The notes: generated by a model from the letters alone, not told the origin. A stretch of DNA of 64,000 nt from Anseongella ginsenosidimutans (GCF_008033235.1 NZ_CP042432.1:2046001-2110000), one strand, 5' to 3'; positions 50,888 to 62,500 are shown, numbered from the stretch's first letter. Numbers and translations: made by a program.

Positions 50888-53800
50888 ATGAACGAAGCAG
50901 TCAGGATCTGGGAAGAACAGGTTCTCATACCTACCTATGGTACCGGGGAGCCGGAAAAGAACCCGATGTTCCTGGAAAAAAGGGTATACCAGGGAAGCAG
51001 CGGAGTTGTTTATCCCCATCCCGTCATTGAAAAAATTAAGGACGAAAGGGAAGACAGGGAATATACCGGCGTTTTCCTGGAGAATGAATACCTGAAAATA
51101 ATGATCCTGCCGGAGCTGGGAGGGCGAATTCAAATGGCCTATGATAAGGTCCGTGAACGTCATTTCGTATATTACAACCAGGTGATCAAGCCTGCCCTCG
51201 TAGGGCTGACCGGCCCCTGGATTTCGGGCGGAATTGAGTTTAACTGGCCCCAGCATCACCGCCCGAGTACATTTCTTCCGGTTGATCATACGCTCGCCGA
51301 AAATAAAGACGGCAGTAAGACCGTGTGGCTGAATGAGATAGAGATCATGTTCAGAACCAGGGGCATGGCCGGATTTACGCTTTATCCCGGCAAGGCCTAC
51401 CTGGAGATCAGCGGCCGGCTGTATAACCGGACCCACTTTCCGCAGACTTTTCTGTGGTGGGCCAACCCTGCGGTAAAAGTGAACGAACACTACCAATCGG
51501 TATTCCCGCCCGACGTGCATGCCGTATTTGATCATGGAAAACGGGATGTTTCTTCCTTTCCCATCGCAAAAGGTACCTATTACAAGGTGAATTATGCGCC
51601 CGGCACCGATATTTCGCGGTACAGTACCATCCCGGTGCCCACATCTTATATGGCCATCCGGTCCAGATACGATTTTATGGGCGGCTATGAGAACGATACC
51701 CAGGCCGGGATCCTTCACGTAGCTAATCATCATATCAGCCCAGGCAAAAAGCAATGGACCTGGGGGAACGGCGATTTCGGGCGTGCCTGGGACCGAAACC
51801 TCACGGACGAGGACGGCCCCTATATTGAACTGATGACCGGGGTTTTCACCGATAACCAGCCCGACTTCAGCTGGCTTCAGCCGAACGAAGAGAAAACGTT
51901 TTCACAATATTTCTTACCCTATAGCAAGGCCGGGATGGTGAAGAACGCTACGAAAGAGGCCCTGGTAAACCTGGAGGAAGAAAACGGGCGGCTGCGCATC
52001 AGGGTATATGTTACCGCTGCTTATCCCGGCGCCCTGATCCGCCTGTTTCAACAGAAACAGGAAGTGTTCAGTACCAGGTTCGACCTGTCTCCTGCGCAGG
52101 ATTTTGACCAGCAAATTGCCCTGCCGCCGGAATTTTCGGTGAAAAAACTCAGCGGCGAAGACCACTCAGTATCTGTGAAAGTTTCCGGCGAAGATGAAAT
52201 GGCGACTGACAACGGGAGCGAATTTTCGGCGGCTGCCCTTGAAGAAAAGCCTGTCGGAATGCTTTTCCTCGGATCATTGCGAATCGAAGTCAGGGATGCA
52301 GGCAATAATCTCCTGGTAGCCTGGCAGCCGGAAAGCGAAGGGGAGAAGGAAATTCCCCCGCCCGCTACCGCAGCCCCCTTGCCGGAAGCCCTGGCCACGA
52401 ACGAGGAATTATACCTGAACGGGCTGCACCTGGAGCAGTACCGGCATGCCACTTTTGATCCCACCGATTATTACCGGGAAGCATTGAAAAGAGATCCCGG
52501 GGACGCGCGAAATAACAATGCTCTCGGGCTTTGGTACCTCCGCCGGGGGAAGTTTGCTGCCGCAGCGCCTTATTTTAGCAACGCGGTGAGCCGGGTGACC
52601 CTGCGCAATCCCAATCCATACGACGGGGAGCCGTATTTTAACCTTGGCTGTTCATTGAAATTTCAGTCAAAGTACCAGGAAGCCTGCGATGCTTTTTACA
52701 AAGCAAGCTGGAATGCAGCCTGGCAGGACAGCGCATTCTTTGAGCTGGCCCGTATAGACTGTATGCAGGGGCAGTACCAGGAAGCGCTCCGGCTGATTGA
52801 TCTGGCGCTTTCAAGAAATATACACAACCCCCAGATGCGGCACCTGAAAGCCGCTTTACTCCGGAAGGCCGGCAGGCGGGAAACGGCGAAGGATTGGCTG
52901 GATGAAACCCTTTCAGGCGATCCTTTCAACTATGGCTGCCGCTTTGAACGGTATCTGCTGTTGCTTGAGCTTGGAAAGCCGGAAGAGGCGGAAAGGGAAC
53001 TCGGGCAAATGAAAACCTTGATGCGAAACCAGTCCACTACCTATATAGAGTATTCACTCGATTACGTACATGCCGGACTTTACAGGGAAGCCGGTTCGCT
53101 GCTGCTCCAGCAGGCGGAGGGCGCCTTGCCCGATCCGATGGTCTGCTATTACCTGGGCTGGTATGCAGTAAAAGCGCAGGAAGAAGAAGCTGCAAAAAAG
53201 CACTTCCTGTCGGCTTCCCGTTGCCCGGCAGGTTACAGCTTTCCCAACAGGGTGGAAGACATCCTGGCGCTGCAAAGCGCGCTTCAGTTCAACCCGGATG
53301 ATGCCAAAGCCTGTTATTACCTGGGCAATCTCTGGTATGACAAGCGGCAGTACCGCGAAGCCATTTCCTGCTGGGAAAAATCGGCTGAAATTGACGCCGG
53401 GTTTCCTACCGTACATCGAAATTTGTCGCTGGCCTATCATAACAAGCAGAAAGATAAAAAAAAGGCACTTGCTTCATTGGAAAGAGCCTTTGCCCTTAAT
53501 CCGAAGGATGCCCGCGTGCTGATGGAGCTTGACCAGCTTTATAAACTGGATAATCAGCCGCTTCAAAAAAGGCTCGGACTATTGGAGCAGCATCCTGAAG
53601 AGGTTCGTCAAAGGGATGATTTGTATCTTGAAAAAGTGACTTTGCTGAACCAGTCCGGGAAATTCGAAGAAGCCAGGCAGCAGCTTGCAGCACGCCGCTT
53701 CCACCCCTGGGAAGGCGGGGAGGGAAAAGTGGTAGGCCAGTACCTGATATGCCATATCGAACTGGCCAAGCAGGCCCTGACGGAAAATGATCCCGGCCGG

Positions 53801-54376
53801 GCGCTGGCCTTGCTTTCAGCTACGGAAAAGTACCCCGAAAACCTTGGCGAAGGAAAACTTTATAATACGCCTGAAAATGACATTTATTTTCTTCGCGGGC
53901 TGGCGCATGAGAAGGCCGGGCGGCCAGAGGAAGCGGCGCTGAACTACCGCCTGGCAACAAAAGGCAGCAGCGAACCCGTTCAGGCTATTTTTTATAATGA
54001 TCCGCAGCCCGATAAAATATTGTATCAGGGACTTGCCTGGCATAAACTGGGCGAACCTGAAAAAGCAAAGAAGGTTTTCGAAGGATTGCTGGCTTTCGGA
54101 ACGGCGCATATGAATGATCACATCAGGATTGACTATTTTGCTGTGTCGCTGCCTGACCTGCTGGTGTTCGATCAGGATCTGGACCTGCGGAACCGTGTTC
54201 ACTGTCATTATATGATGGGGTTGGGTTATCTTGGCCTGAATGAAGAGGTGAAATGCCGGGAAATGCTGGAAAAGACGCTGGAAATGAACAAATATCACCA
54301 GGGGGCAGCTGTTCACCTAAAAATGAGCGGCTTTTTAACGGAATCCGCGCCGGTTTTTAAAGAAAAAAATAATTAA
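50888..54376 (+). CDS. DUF5107 domain protein with C-terminal TPR array
   Basis: 1162 residues from the ATG at 50888; the TTG at 50873 would add 5. No signal peptide, so probably cytosolic. The N-terminal part (about 1-335) is a DUF5107 domain: FLENEYLKIMILPELGGRIQMAYDK, GPWISGGIEFNWPQHHRPSTFLPVDH, FLWWANPAVKVNEHYQSVFPPD; it looks like a galactose-mutarotase-type fold. From about residue 490 come many TPR units (ARNNNALGLWYLRRGKFAAAAPYFSNAV; PYFNLGCSLKFQSKYQEACDAFYKASW; ACYYLGNLWYDKRQYREAISCWEKSA). The function is not known. It heads the operon with a GH2-GH30 enzyme two bases downstream, and sits behind the AraC-type site. Confidence 0.85.
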   Translation: MNEAVRIWEEQVLIPTYGTGEPEKNPMFLEKRVYQGSSGVVYPHPVIEKIKDEREDREYTGVFLENEYLKIMILPELGGRIQMAYDKVRERHFVYYNQVIKPALVGLTGPWISGGIEFNWPQHHRPSTFLPVDHTLAENKDGSKTVWLNEIEIMFRTRGMAGFTLYPGKAYLEISGRLYNRTHFPQTFLWWANPAVKVNEHYQSVFPPDVHAVFDHGKRDVSSFPIAKGTYYKVNYAPGTDISRYSTIPVPTSYMAIRSRYDFMGGYENDTQAGILHVANHHISPGKKQWTWGNGDFGRAWDRNLTDEDGPYIELMTGVFTDNQPDFSWLQPNEEKTFSQYFLPYSKAGMVKNATKEALVNLEEENGRLRIRVYVTAAYPGALIRLFQQKQEVFSTRFDLSPAQDFDQQIALPPEFSVKKLSGEDHSVSVKVSGEDEMATDNGSEFSAAALEEKPVGMLFLGSLRIEVRDAGNNLLVAWQPESEGEKEIPPPATAAPLPEALATNEELYLNGLHLEQYRHATFDPTDYYREALKRDPGDARNNNALGLWYLRRGKFAAAAPYFSNAVSRVTLRNPNPYDGEPYFNLGCSLKFQSKYQEACDAFYKASWNAAWQDSAFFELARIDCMQGQYQEALRLIDLALSRNIHNPQMRHLKAALLRKAGRRETAKDWLDETLSGDPFNYGCRFERYLLLLELGKPEEAERELGQMKTLMRNQSTTYIEYSLDYVHAGLYREAGSLLLQQAEGALPDPMVCYYLGWYAVKAQEEEAAKKHFLSASRCPAGYSFPNRVEDILALQSALQFNPDDAKACYYLGNLWYDKRQYREAISCWEKSAEIDAGFPTVHRNLSLAYHNKQKDKKKALASLERAFALNPKDARVLMELDQLYKLDNQPLQKRLGLLEQHPEEVRQRDDLYLEKVTLLNQSGKFEEARQQLAARRFHPWEGGEGKVVGQYLICHIELAKQALTENDPGRALALLSATEKYPENLGEGKLYNTPENDIYFLRGLAHEKAGRPEEAALNYRLATKGSSEPVQAIFYNDPQPDKILYQGLAWHKLGEPEKAKKVFEGLLAFGTAHMNDHIRIDYFAVSLPDLLVFDQDLDLRNRVHCHYMMGLGYLGLNEEVKCREMLEKTLEMNKYHQGAAVHLKMSGFLTESAPVFKEKNN

Positions 54377-54378
54377 GC

Positions 54379-57300
54379 ATGGACAGCCGCATTCATTTGT
54401 TGATTTGTACCCTTTTTTGCCTGCTGACGATGCCTGACCAGACAGCTGCCGGCGACTGGCCGGTTCCACCAGGCAAGGATGATGGTGAAACGTGGCTTGC
54501 CGCCGGCGACCCGCCCCGCCTTTCCATCGGCGGTGAATGGGAATATCGACTGGACCCTGAAAACAAGGGCCTGGAGGAAAAATGGTATGTGCAGCGCTTT
54601 CGGGCCGAAGGCAGCTTGCAGCTCCCTGGCACCCTGGATGACGCCGGTATTGGCCGCAAGCCCGAACTTACCGCGGATACGATCAGCAGGGAGGTCATGC
54701 TTCACCTGACGCGGAAACATCAATATGAGGGAGTGGCCTGGTATCGCCGGGAAGTGATCGTGCCGGAAAGCTGGGAGGGAAAAGAAACCAGCTTATTTCT
54801 TGAGCGCGCCCTTTGGAAAACTACTCTCTGGATCGACGGAAAAGAGGCAGGTTCCCGGGAAAGCCTCAATACGCCCCATGAATATGACCTGGGGAAATTG
54901 CTTTCCCCGGGAAGGCATGTGCTTGTCCTGAGAATCGATAACAGCAAGCAATACGATATCAGTTACAAGAATATGGCCCACGCCTATACCAATGAAACCC
55001 AGATCATGTGGAACGGTGTGATTGGCGATATGTACCTGGCCGCGGTTCCGGATGCGGCTATTTCTTCGGTGCAGGTGTTTCCTGACGTGGAAGCCCGGAC
55101 AGCAACCGCCGTCCTGAAGCTGGAAAGCCGGTTCGCGGAAGCGGTTAAAAGCAGCCTCCGGCTGACGGTATTTTCAGGTGAAAGGATTATTCAACAAAGA
55201 AAGATCGCATTAAACCTGTCTCCGGGACAATCCACGCATCGTACAACACTGCTGCTTGGGCCGGACGCCGAATTATGGGATGAATTCAATCCCCATCTTT
55301 ATACGCTCCGCGCGGAACTTGGCGCTACCGCTCCCGGATCCCGGCCGGACCACCCCGGGCGCGCGGAACACCCGGCCGCCGAGATTGCAAAGGCCGCCGC
55401 AACATTCGGTTTGCGGGAATTTCATACGGATAAGGAACAGCTTTTCCTGAACGGGCGCCGCCTCTTTCTCCGGGGTACCCTTGAATGTAGCATTTTTCCG
55501 CTTACGGGCTATCCGCCTGCCGGTAAAAAAGGCTGGGAAAAAGTATTCACCGCGGCCCGCTCCTACGGGCTTAACCACCTTCGTTTCCATTCCTGGTGCC
55601 CTCCTGAGGCCGCCTTCGAAGTAGCCGATTCCATGGGCTTCTACCTGCAGGCCGAACTTCCGCTATGGGCCAAGGATTTTGGAGAAGATACCGCCACCGT
55701 ACGTTTTATCCGCGAAGAAGCCGAGCGTATGATCGCTGCCTACGGGAACCATCCTTCCTTCTGCTTCTGGTCGCTGGGGAATGAACTTCAGGGAGATTTT
55801 GACCTTATGGAATCGCTGCTGGTGGAACTGAAAGAACGAGACCCCCGCCGCTTATATACGACCACCACCTTTACCTTCCAGGGAGGGCATGGCGACTGGC
55901 CGGAAACTCAGGACGATTTTTTCGTGACGCAATGGACCAAAAAGGGCTGGGTGCGGGGACAAGGGATCTTCAATACGCGCTACCCGGATTTTAACACAGA
56001 TTATTCGGTTGCTATTGAGGGTATTTCCGTTCCTGTGATCACACACGAGATTGGCCAGTATTCGGTTTATCCAAATCTTGATGAAATAAAAAAATACACC
56101 GGGGTGCTGGAGCCGCTGAATTTTATAGCAGTCCGGAATGATCTCCGCCGCAAAGGCCTGCTCAAATACGCAGATGAATTTACTCTTGCCAGCGGTAAGT
56201 TATCGGTTTTATTATACAAGGAAGAAATAGAACGCGCGCTTAAAACCAGGGGGCTCAGCGGTTTCCAGTTGCTGGACCTGCATGACTTTCCCGGCCAGGG
56301 AACGGCGCTTGTAGGCATCCTGGACGCTTTCTGGGATAGCAAGGGCCTCGTTGACGCGGAAGTCTTCCGGCAGTTCTGTTCACCTGTGGTGCCCCTGCTC
56401 CGGTTTCCGAAAGCCGTCTACACCAACGACGAATATTTTGAAGCTGCGGCGGAGTTGTCGAATTACAGTGCGGAAGACCTTGAAAACCTGCGTGCAGAAT
56501 GGAAAGTTACCGGGAGGGAAGGTGCAATTATCGCAACGGGTAAATTCGAGGCAGCCACCATTCCTGCGGGGTCGCTGGCTTCGCTCGGAACCATACGTAC
56601 GCCGCTGGCCGGGCTCAGGGAAGCTGCCAAATTGAACGTAACCATTACTATTCCCGGTACGGACTATAGAAATGAATGGCCCATTTGGGTATATCCCGCT
56701 TCTCTTTCCGATAGAACAAAACCGGGAGACTTATCCGAGGTGGTCTTTACCCGTTCGGCCACTGAAGCGCTGAAGTTACTCGCCGAAGGCAGGAAGGTGC
56801 TGCTGAACCCGGATACTTCGCAGCTGAAAGGCGTGGACGGCCGCTTCACCCAGGTATTCTGGAGTCCGGTGCATTTTCCAAATCAGCCGGGGACAATGGG
56901 TTTGCTTTGCGATCCGGAACATCCCGCGCTGGCGGATTTTCCCACTGACTTTCATACCAACTGGCAATGGTGGGACCTGGTCATGCACTCCAAAAGCATG
57001 GTCATTGATTCTCTTCCGCCTGCTGAGCCGCTGGTACGCGTAATCGATAATTTTTTCAAAAACCGGAAAATGGCCCTGGTGCTGGAGGCAAAAGTAGGGA
57101 AAGGCCGGCTGGTGATTTGTTCCGCAGACATCAGCAGCGACCTTGAAAACCGGCCAGCCGCCCGGCAATTGCGATACAGCCTGCTGACTTACATGAAGGG
57201 CGGCTCGTTCCGGCCGGAAACCGTACTCGAAAAGGAAGACGTCCGCTCCTTAGTTAAGAGTGAGGCAACCAGCCTTATTTTGAAACTTGATGAGACCCGC

Positions 57301-58752
57301 CAAACCATTCATAGTTTCGGGGCATCGGACTGCTGGACGGCAAAATTTATCGGAACCTGGGCCGATGAAGAAAAGAAAAACCGCATCGCCGACCTGCTCT
57401 TTAGCATGGATACCCTGGACAGTGGCAGTCCCGAAGGGATTGGCCTTTCCCTTTGGCGGTTCAATATCGGAGCGGGAAGTTTTGAACAGGGTGTTGCTTC
57501 AGGTATCCGGACCGATTGGCGGCGGGAAGAAAGTTTTTTAAACCCGGACGGCTCTTATGACTGGGAGAAACAGCAAGGGCAGCAATGGTTCCTGGAAGCC
57601 GCCCGCGAGCGTGGGGTAAAATACTCCCTTGGCTTTTCCATTGCTCCCCCGGTATCGATGGCGCAAAACGGAAAGGCATTCAGCCCGGGCGGGAATTCTT
57701 TAAATCTCCAAACCGGAAAGCTGGATGATCTCGCGGCTTTCCTTGCGAAAGTAGCCGGACATTTTCGCTTCGATTATTTAAGCCCTGTGAACGAACCCCA
57801 ATGGGACTGGGCCGCCAAAGGTAATGGAGCCAGCCAGGAGGGCAGCCCGGCGAAGAACAGTGAAATAAGCCGGCTGGTGAAATTGTTATCGAAGGAAATA
57901 GCCTCCGCCGGAGGGAAGACCGAAGTCGTTGTGGGCGAAGCGGGCCAGTGGAATTACCTCTACGAAAGAAACAAGGACGGGCGTGGTGACCAGGTACGGG
58001 AATTCTTTTCTCCCGCGTCGCCCAATTATATCGGAGGCTTGCCCAATGTCCTGAACGTGATCTCAGGGCACAGTTACTGGACCACTTGCCCGGATTCGAC
58101 GCTGACCGGGGTACGACAGCAGGTGGCACAGGCAGTGGCTTCGGTTGAGCCGGCGCCGGCCGTATGGCAAACCGAATTCGGCATACTGGGAAATATCTGC
58201 GATCAGTACAGCGGTTCACCAAGAAATACCAGCATTGATTACGGGCTGTACGTGGCAAAAGTTATTCACCACGACCTTACGGTGGCGGAAGTTTCCTCCT
58301 GGCAGTGGTGGCTGGCGATGAGTCCTTACGATTACAGCGATGCTCTTGTATATATCAACGATCCGCAGGGAACTATAAACCCGGACAATGCAAAGGAAGA
58401 CGGGAGGGTACTTGAGTCAAAACAATTATGGGCCATGGGTAATTTTTCAAGATTTATCCGCCCGGGCATGCAGCGGGTGGAAGCTTCTCTTTCTGAACAG
58501 CCTTCTTCCGGCGCGGCAGCAGGCAGCTTAATGGTTTCCGCCTATAAAGATACTTCCGCGAGAAAGCTGGTGATCGTTATTATCAATGAAGGCACGTCTG
58601 AAAGGAAGCTTAGCCGGCCGGAAACGCTCCGGTCCGGCGCGCTCCGGGTATTCACCACTGATGCCAGGCGGAACCTGGAAAAATCGGTGATTACCGGCGA
58701 TCATTTTACCGTAGGTCCGCGTTCGGTGACCACCCTCTTAGCAACATATTGA
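54379..58752 (+). CDS. Giant bifunctional glycosidase: GH2-type half fused to GH30-type half
   Basis: 1457 residues with a signal peptide (MDSRIHLLICTLFCLLTMPDQTAAG). Residues about 45-640 are GH2: jelly roll sugar-binding domain, immunoglobulin-like domain, then TIM barrel with acid/base Glu469 (SLGNELQG) and nucleophile Glu557 (THEIGQY). About 640-960 is a beta and ThuA/amidotransferase-like region seen at the ends of some GH2 enzymes. About 970-1457 is GH30 (IHSFGASDCWTAKFIG), with LSLWRFNIGAGS, acid/base Glu1139 (SPVNEPQWDW) and nucleophile Glu1266 (WQTEFG), most like the beta-1,6-galactanase branch. All four catalytic carboxylates are present, so both halves look active. It overlaps the following SGNH gene by one base. 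Confidence 0.88.
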   Translation: MDSRIHLLICTLFCLLTMPDQTAAGDWPVPPGKDDGETWLAAGDPPRLSIGGEWEYRLDPENKGLEEKWYVQRFRAEGSLQLPGTLDDAGIGRKPELTADTISREVMLHLTRKHQYEGVAWYRREVIVPESWEGKETSLFLERALWKTTLWIDGKEAGSRESLNTPHEYDLGKLLSPGRHVLVLRIDNSKQYDISYKNMAHAYTNETQIMWNGVIGDMYLAAVPDAAISSVQVFPDVEARTATAVLKLESRFAEAVKSSLRLTVFSGERIIQQRKIALNLSPGQSTHRTTLLLGPDAELWDEFNPHLYTLRAELGATAPGSRPDHPGRAEHPAAEIAKAAATFGLREFHTDKEQLFLNGRRLFLRGTLECSIFPLTGYPPAGKKGWEKVFTAARSYGLNHLRFHSWCPPEAAFEVADSMGFYLQAELPLWAKDFGEDTATVRFIREEAERMIAAYGNHPSFCFWSLGNELQGDFDLMESLLVELKERDPRRLYTTTTFTFQGGHGDWPETQDDFFVTQWTKKGWVRGQGIFNTRYPDFNTDYSVAIEGISVPVITHEIGQYSVYPNLDEIKKYTGVLEPLNFIAVRNDLRRKGLLKYADEFTLASGKLSVLLYKEEIERALKTRGLSGFQLLDLHDFPGQGTALVGILDAFWDSKGLVDAEVFRQFCSPVVPLLRFPKAVYTNDEYFEAAAELSNYSAEDLENLRAEWKVTGREGAIIATGKFEAATIPAGSLASLGTIRTPLAGLREAAKLNVTITIPGTDYRNEWPIWVYPASLSDRTKPGDLSEVVFTRSATEALKLLAEGRKVLLNPDTSQLKGVDGRFTQVFWSPVHFPNQPGTMGLLCDPEHPALADFPTDFHTNWQWWDLVMHSKSMVIDSLPPAEPLVRVIDNFFKNRKMALVLEAKVGKGRLVICSADISSDLENRPAARQLRYSLLTYMKGGSFRPETVLEKEDVRSLVKSEATSLILKLDETRQTIHSFGASDCWTAKFIGTWADEEKKNRIADLLFSMDTLDSGSPEGIGLSLWRFNIGAGSFEQGVASGIRTDWRREESFLNPDGSYDWEKQQGQQWFLEAARERGVKYSLGFSIAPPVSMAQNGKAFSPGGNSLNLQTGKLDDLAAFLAKVAGHFRFDYLSPVNEPQWDWAAKGNGASQEGSPAKNSEISRLVKLLSKEIASAGGKTEVVVGEAGQWNYLYERNKDGRGDQVREFFSPASPNYIGGLPNVLNVISGHSYWTTCPDSTLTGVRQQVAQAVASVEPAPAVWQTEFGILGNICDQYSGSPRNTSIDYGLYVAKVIHHDLTVAEVSSWQWWLAMSPYDYSDALVYINDPQGTINPDNAKEDGRVLESKQLWAMGNFSRFIRPGMQRVEASLSEQPSSGAAAGSLMVSAYKDTSARKLVIVIINEGTSERKLSRPETLRSGALRVFTTDARRNLEKSVITGDHFTVGPRSVTTLLATY

Positions 58753-59519
58753 TGTATATGAATAAGATAAGCCCCCTGGTTTTGGTTTTATTGCTGGCCG
58801 GCCTTTCTGCCGGCGGGCAGCTTCAGGCAGTTTCCCCGGAGGTTATTCCCGGTTCGGGCATACACCCGGATTCCGCCGCCGGTGCTGGCAGTTACCTGGA
58901 TTCCGTTAAAGCTGAATTACAAAAGCAATGGCCCCATAACCGGACCATTAATCTTGTTTTTCACGGGCATTCCGTGCCATCCGGCTACTTCAAAACACCG
59001 GAGGTCAGGACCTTTGACGCTTATCCTTACCTGGTGTTGAAAGAGCTGAAATCCCTTTATCCAAATGCGGTGATCAATGTAATTGTCACCGCTATCGGCG
59101 GAGAAAACTCAGTACAGGGGGCAAAAAGGTTCCGGGACGAAGTGCTTTCGCACCGGCCGGATGTGCTGTTCATTGATTACGCCCTGAACGACCGGGGGCC
59201 CGGAATTGAAAAGAGCAGGGCCGCCTGGGAGGAAATGATAGCCCGGGCTTTGGAAAACGATGTAAAAGTTATCCTGCTGACGCCTTCTCCCGATTTGCGG
59301 GTGGACATCGGTCAGGCGGGGAATGAGCTGGAAAAGTTTACCGGCATGATCCGGGAGCTGGCGAAAAAGCATCGCGTCGGACTGGCGGATAGTTACGGGC
59401 AATTCAGGCGTGCTGCGCTTGCGGGAAAGGACCTGGAGGAATTTATGTCCCAGGTGAACCACCCTAATAGGAAAGGGCATGAACTTATTGCGGCGGAGAT
59501 CATGGAATATTTTAAATAA
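58752..59519 (+). CDS. SGNH/GDSL-family hydrolase, secreted
   Basis: 255 residues; the start at the ATG 58752 overlaps the previous stop codon (TGATG). Signal peptide MYMNKISPLVLVLLLAGLSAGG. The block I serine is in VFHGHSVPSGYF (GHS instead of GDS), the Gly block in TAIGGENS, block III Asn in DYALNDRG, and the catalytic His in VNHPNRKGHEL. SGNH enzymes in glycan loci are typically carbohydrate esterases that remove acetyl or other acyl groups. Its place between GH2-GH30 and SusC genes supports that role here, but the ester it cuts is unknown. Confidence 0.85.
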   Translation: MYMNKISPLVLVLLLAGLSAGGQLQAVSPEVIPGSGIHPDSAAGAGSYLDSVKAELQKQWPHNRTINLVFHGHSVPSGYFKTPEVRTFDAYPYLVLKELKSLYPNAVINVIVTAIGGENSVQGAKRFRDEVLSHRPDVLFIDYALNDRGPGIEKSRAAWEEMIARALENDVKVILLTPSPDLRVDIGQAGNELEKFTGMIRELAKKHRVGLADSYGQFRRAALAGKDLEEFMSQVNHPNRKGHELIAAEIMEYFK

Positions 59520-59570
59520 AAGGACTGCGTCACCGGCGGCGAAGCCCGGGACGAAAAAAACCACAGTACA

Positions 59571-62500
59571 ATGAAAAAGCAATTAATGAAGGTACGGAAA
59601 GCGGCAGGTATGGCATGCCTGCTGCTGGTACTCCTGGTGCAGGCGGCCTTCGGGCAGGTATTGCCAGCCGTCAGCGGAACGGTGGCGGACAGCAGCGGGG
59701 CGCCGCTGCCCGGTGTGAGCGTATTGGTCAAGGGCACGCAAAACGGCGCTTCTACCAATGCCGATGGTAGCTTTTCCCTTCAGAACGTGGCAGGGGGTGC
59801 CACCCTGGTGTTTTCTTTTATCGGTTACCAGGCGCAGGAGGTCCCGGTCAACGGCCGGGAAGTGATCAATGTCACGCTGCAGCAGGACCTGCAGGCGCTT
59901 GATGAAGTAGTGGTGGTGGGTTACGGAACGGTAAAGAAGAGCGACCTTACCGGGGCGGTAGCTTCCGTAAAAGCGGAAGAACTGGCTACCGAAGGTCTGA
60001 ATACTGTCGCCAAGGCGCTGCAGGGTAAAGTGGCCGGGGTAACGATCGAATCAGCAGGAGGCGATCCCGGAATGGGAACCCGTATTATGATCCGCGGCGT
60101 GGGTTCCCTGAATAATAATAATCCTTTGTACCTGGTTGACGGCGTGCCTGTCCCGGACATCAATAATATATCGCCGAATGATATTGCTTCCATCGAAGTG
60201 CTGAAGGACGCTTCCGCCGCCGCCATTTACGGCTCCCGGGCAGCGAACGGCGTGGTGCTGATCACGACCAAGTCGGGCGAGGCGGGAAAAACGCAGGTCA
60301 TATTCAATGCCAATGCCGGGGTACAGCGGCTGGCGAAGAAAATAGATGTGCTGAATGCGCAGGAATGGGCCAGCGTAAGCAATGCGGCACACGATGCGGC
60401 GGGGCTTCCGCGCCTGGAGATTGCCGAAGATCCGGCCCTGCTGGAAAGCGGCCTTGACTGGCAGGACGAGGTCTATCGCACGGCGCCGGTACAGAATTAT
60501 GAGCTTAGCATTACCGGGGGAAATAAAGGCAGCCAGTACAGCGTGTCGGGCGGCTATTTCAACCAACGGGGCTTAGTGAAGGTGACCGGTTATGAGCGGC
60601 TGAACCTTCGCGTGAAATCGGAAACCACCAAGGGCCGTTTTCGATTTGGGGAAACCTTACTGCTTTCGCAGGAAAGCTGGACAAAGATGCCCGGCGGATG
60701 GGGCGGGCAGGGCGGCAACCCGGTAGGCTCCGCTGTTAAAATGATCCCGGTGTTCGATATTTACGATACTACCGCCGTGGGCGGCTTCGCAGGGGCCTAC
60801 GGCCCGGTACTGAACGTGGCCAACCCCCTTGCACAGCTTCACCTGGAAGATATCAGGAACCGCTCAACCGACATTGTCCTCAATTTTTTCGGGGAAGTGG
60901 AACTGCTGCCCGGGCTGAGTTATAAGCTGAACCTTGGTTATAATAATACTCACGGCTACGATTATGATTACGAGCGCCGTTACCAGGTGGGAACGCTGTT
61001 CACCCACCAGACCAATGACCTGAGCGAGGACCGCAGTCACCGCCGCTTGCTCATGCTGGAGAATACCTTGAATTTTACCCGGGAATTCGGAAAGCACAGC
61101 CTGCAGGCCCTCGCCGGTTATACCATGCAGCAAAACCGCCTGAGAACCCTGTGGGGATCTGCCATTGACCTCCCTGACGGCATCAAAGTCCTGGACGCGG
61201 CGGCAAGCAATCCGGCCACCGGCGGGAACCTTTACGAAAGCGCCCTGCTTTCGATGCTGGGCCGTGTGGTATATTCCTACGACAGCCGCTACCTGCTGAC
61301 CGCCAGTTTCCGGAGGGATGGTTCTTCCCGCTTCGGCGATGAAAACCGCTATGGGAATTTCCCTTCGATTGCCCTGGGCTGGAATATTTCCAATGAAACG
61401 TTCTTCGATTCTTTCAGCCAGGCGATCAACCGGCTGAAACTCCGGGGAAGTTACGGGGTGCTGGGAAACCAGGAGATCGGGGATTACCTGTATAGCGCCG
61501 CCATTGCTTCCAATATTAATTATGTCACGGGCGCCGATCAGCATAAGTGGTTCGGAGCCATACAAACGGCATTTGCCGACCCTGATATCAAATGGGAAAA
61601 TTCAAGCACCTTCAATATTGGGGTGGACCTTGGCGCCTGGCAGGATAAACTGACCTTCACCGCTGATTATTTCATCAAGAGGTCTACCGACGTATTACTG
61701 AACGTGCCTATTCCCGGTTCCACGGGTGCGGTAGGCAACCCGGTGGTCAATGCCGGAATCATTGAAAATCGCGGCCTGGAAGCTTCCCTGGGTTATTCGG
61801 GCGGAAAAGGCGACTTCAATTACGATGTTTACGGAACCATTTCAGCAATCAATAATGAAGTGGAGCGCCTGGGCACGGGCACTCAGCAGATCTTCGGAGG
61901 GCAGCCCACCCATCACGGCTCTTCCACCACCCTTACACAGGCCGGAGGCGAAGTGGGGGCTTTTTACCTGGTAAAAACGGATGGTATCTTTAATTCCGAA
62001 GAAGAGGTGCAGGCGCACAGCAAGAACGGGACCCTGATCCAGCCGAATGCTTCCCCCGGGGATATCCGCTTCGTGGATGCAAACGGTGACGGCAGTATTT
62101 CCGATGAAGACAGGGTGCATGCCGGAAGCGCTTTTCCTGATTTTACCTACGGGCTGGGCTTTAACGCCCAATGGAGGAATTTTGACCTGGGCCTCTTCTT
62201 CCAGGGAACGCAGGGGAACATGATCTATAACGGCTTCCGCCAGGACATAGACGGCATGAACCTGGAAATTAATTACTCGAAGGCAACCCTGAATGCCTGG
62301 ACACCGGAAAACCATACGGATTTTCCCCGTGCAGTGATCAACGATCCTAATTATAATACCCGGACGTCCGACCGTTTCCTGGAAGACGGTTCTTATCTCC
62401 GCCTGAAGTCCCTGCAGCTGGGGTACCTTTTCCCGGCGCAGGCGCTGGAACGGATCGGGGCCGGATCCCTGCGGGTTTACCTGAGCTTTGATAATTTATT

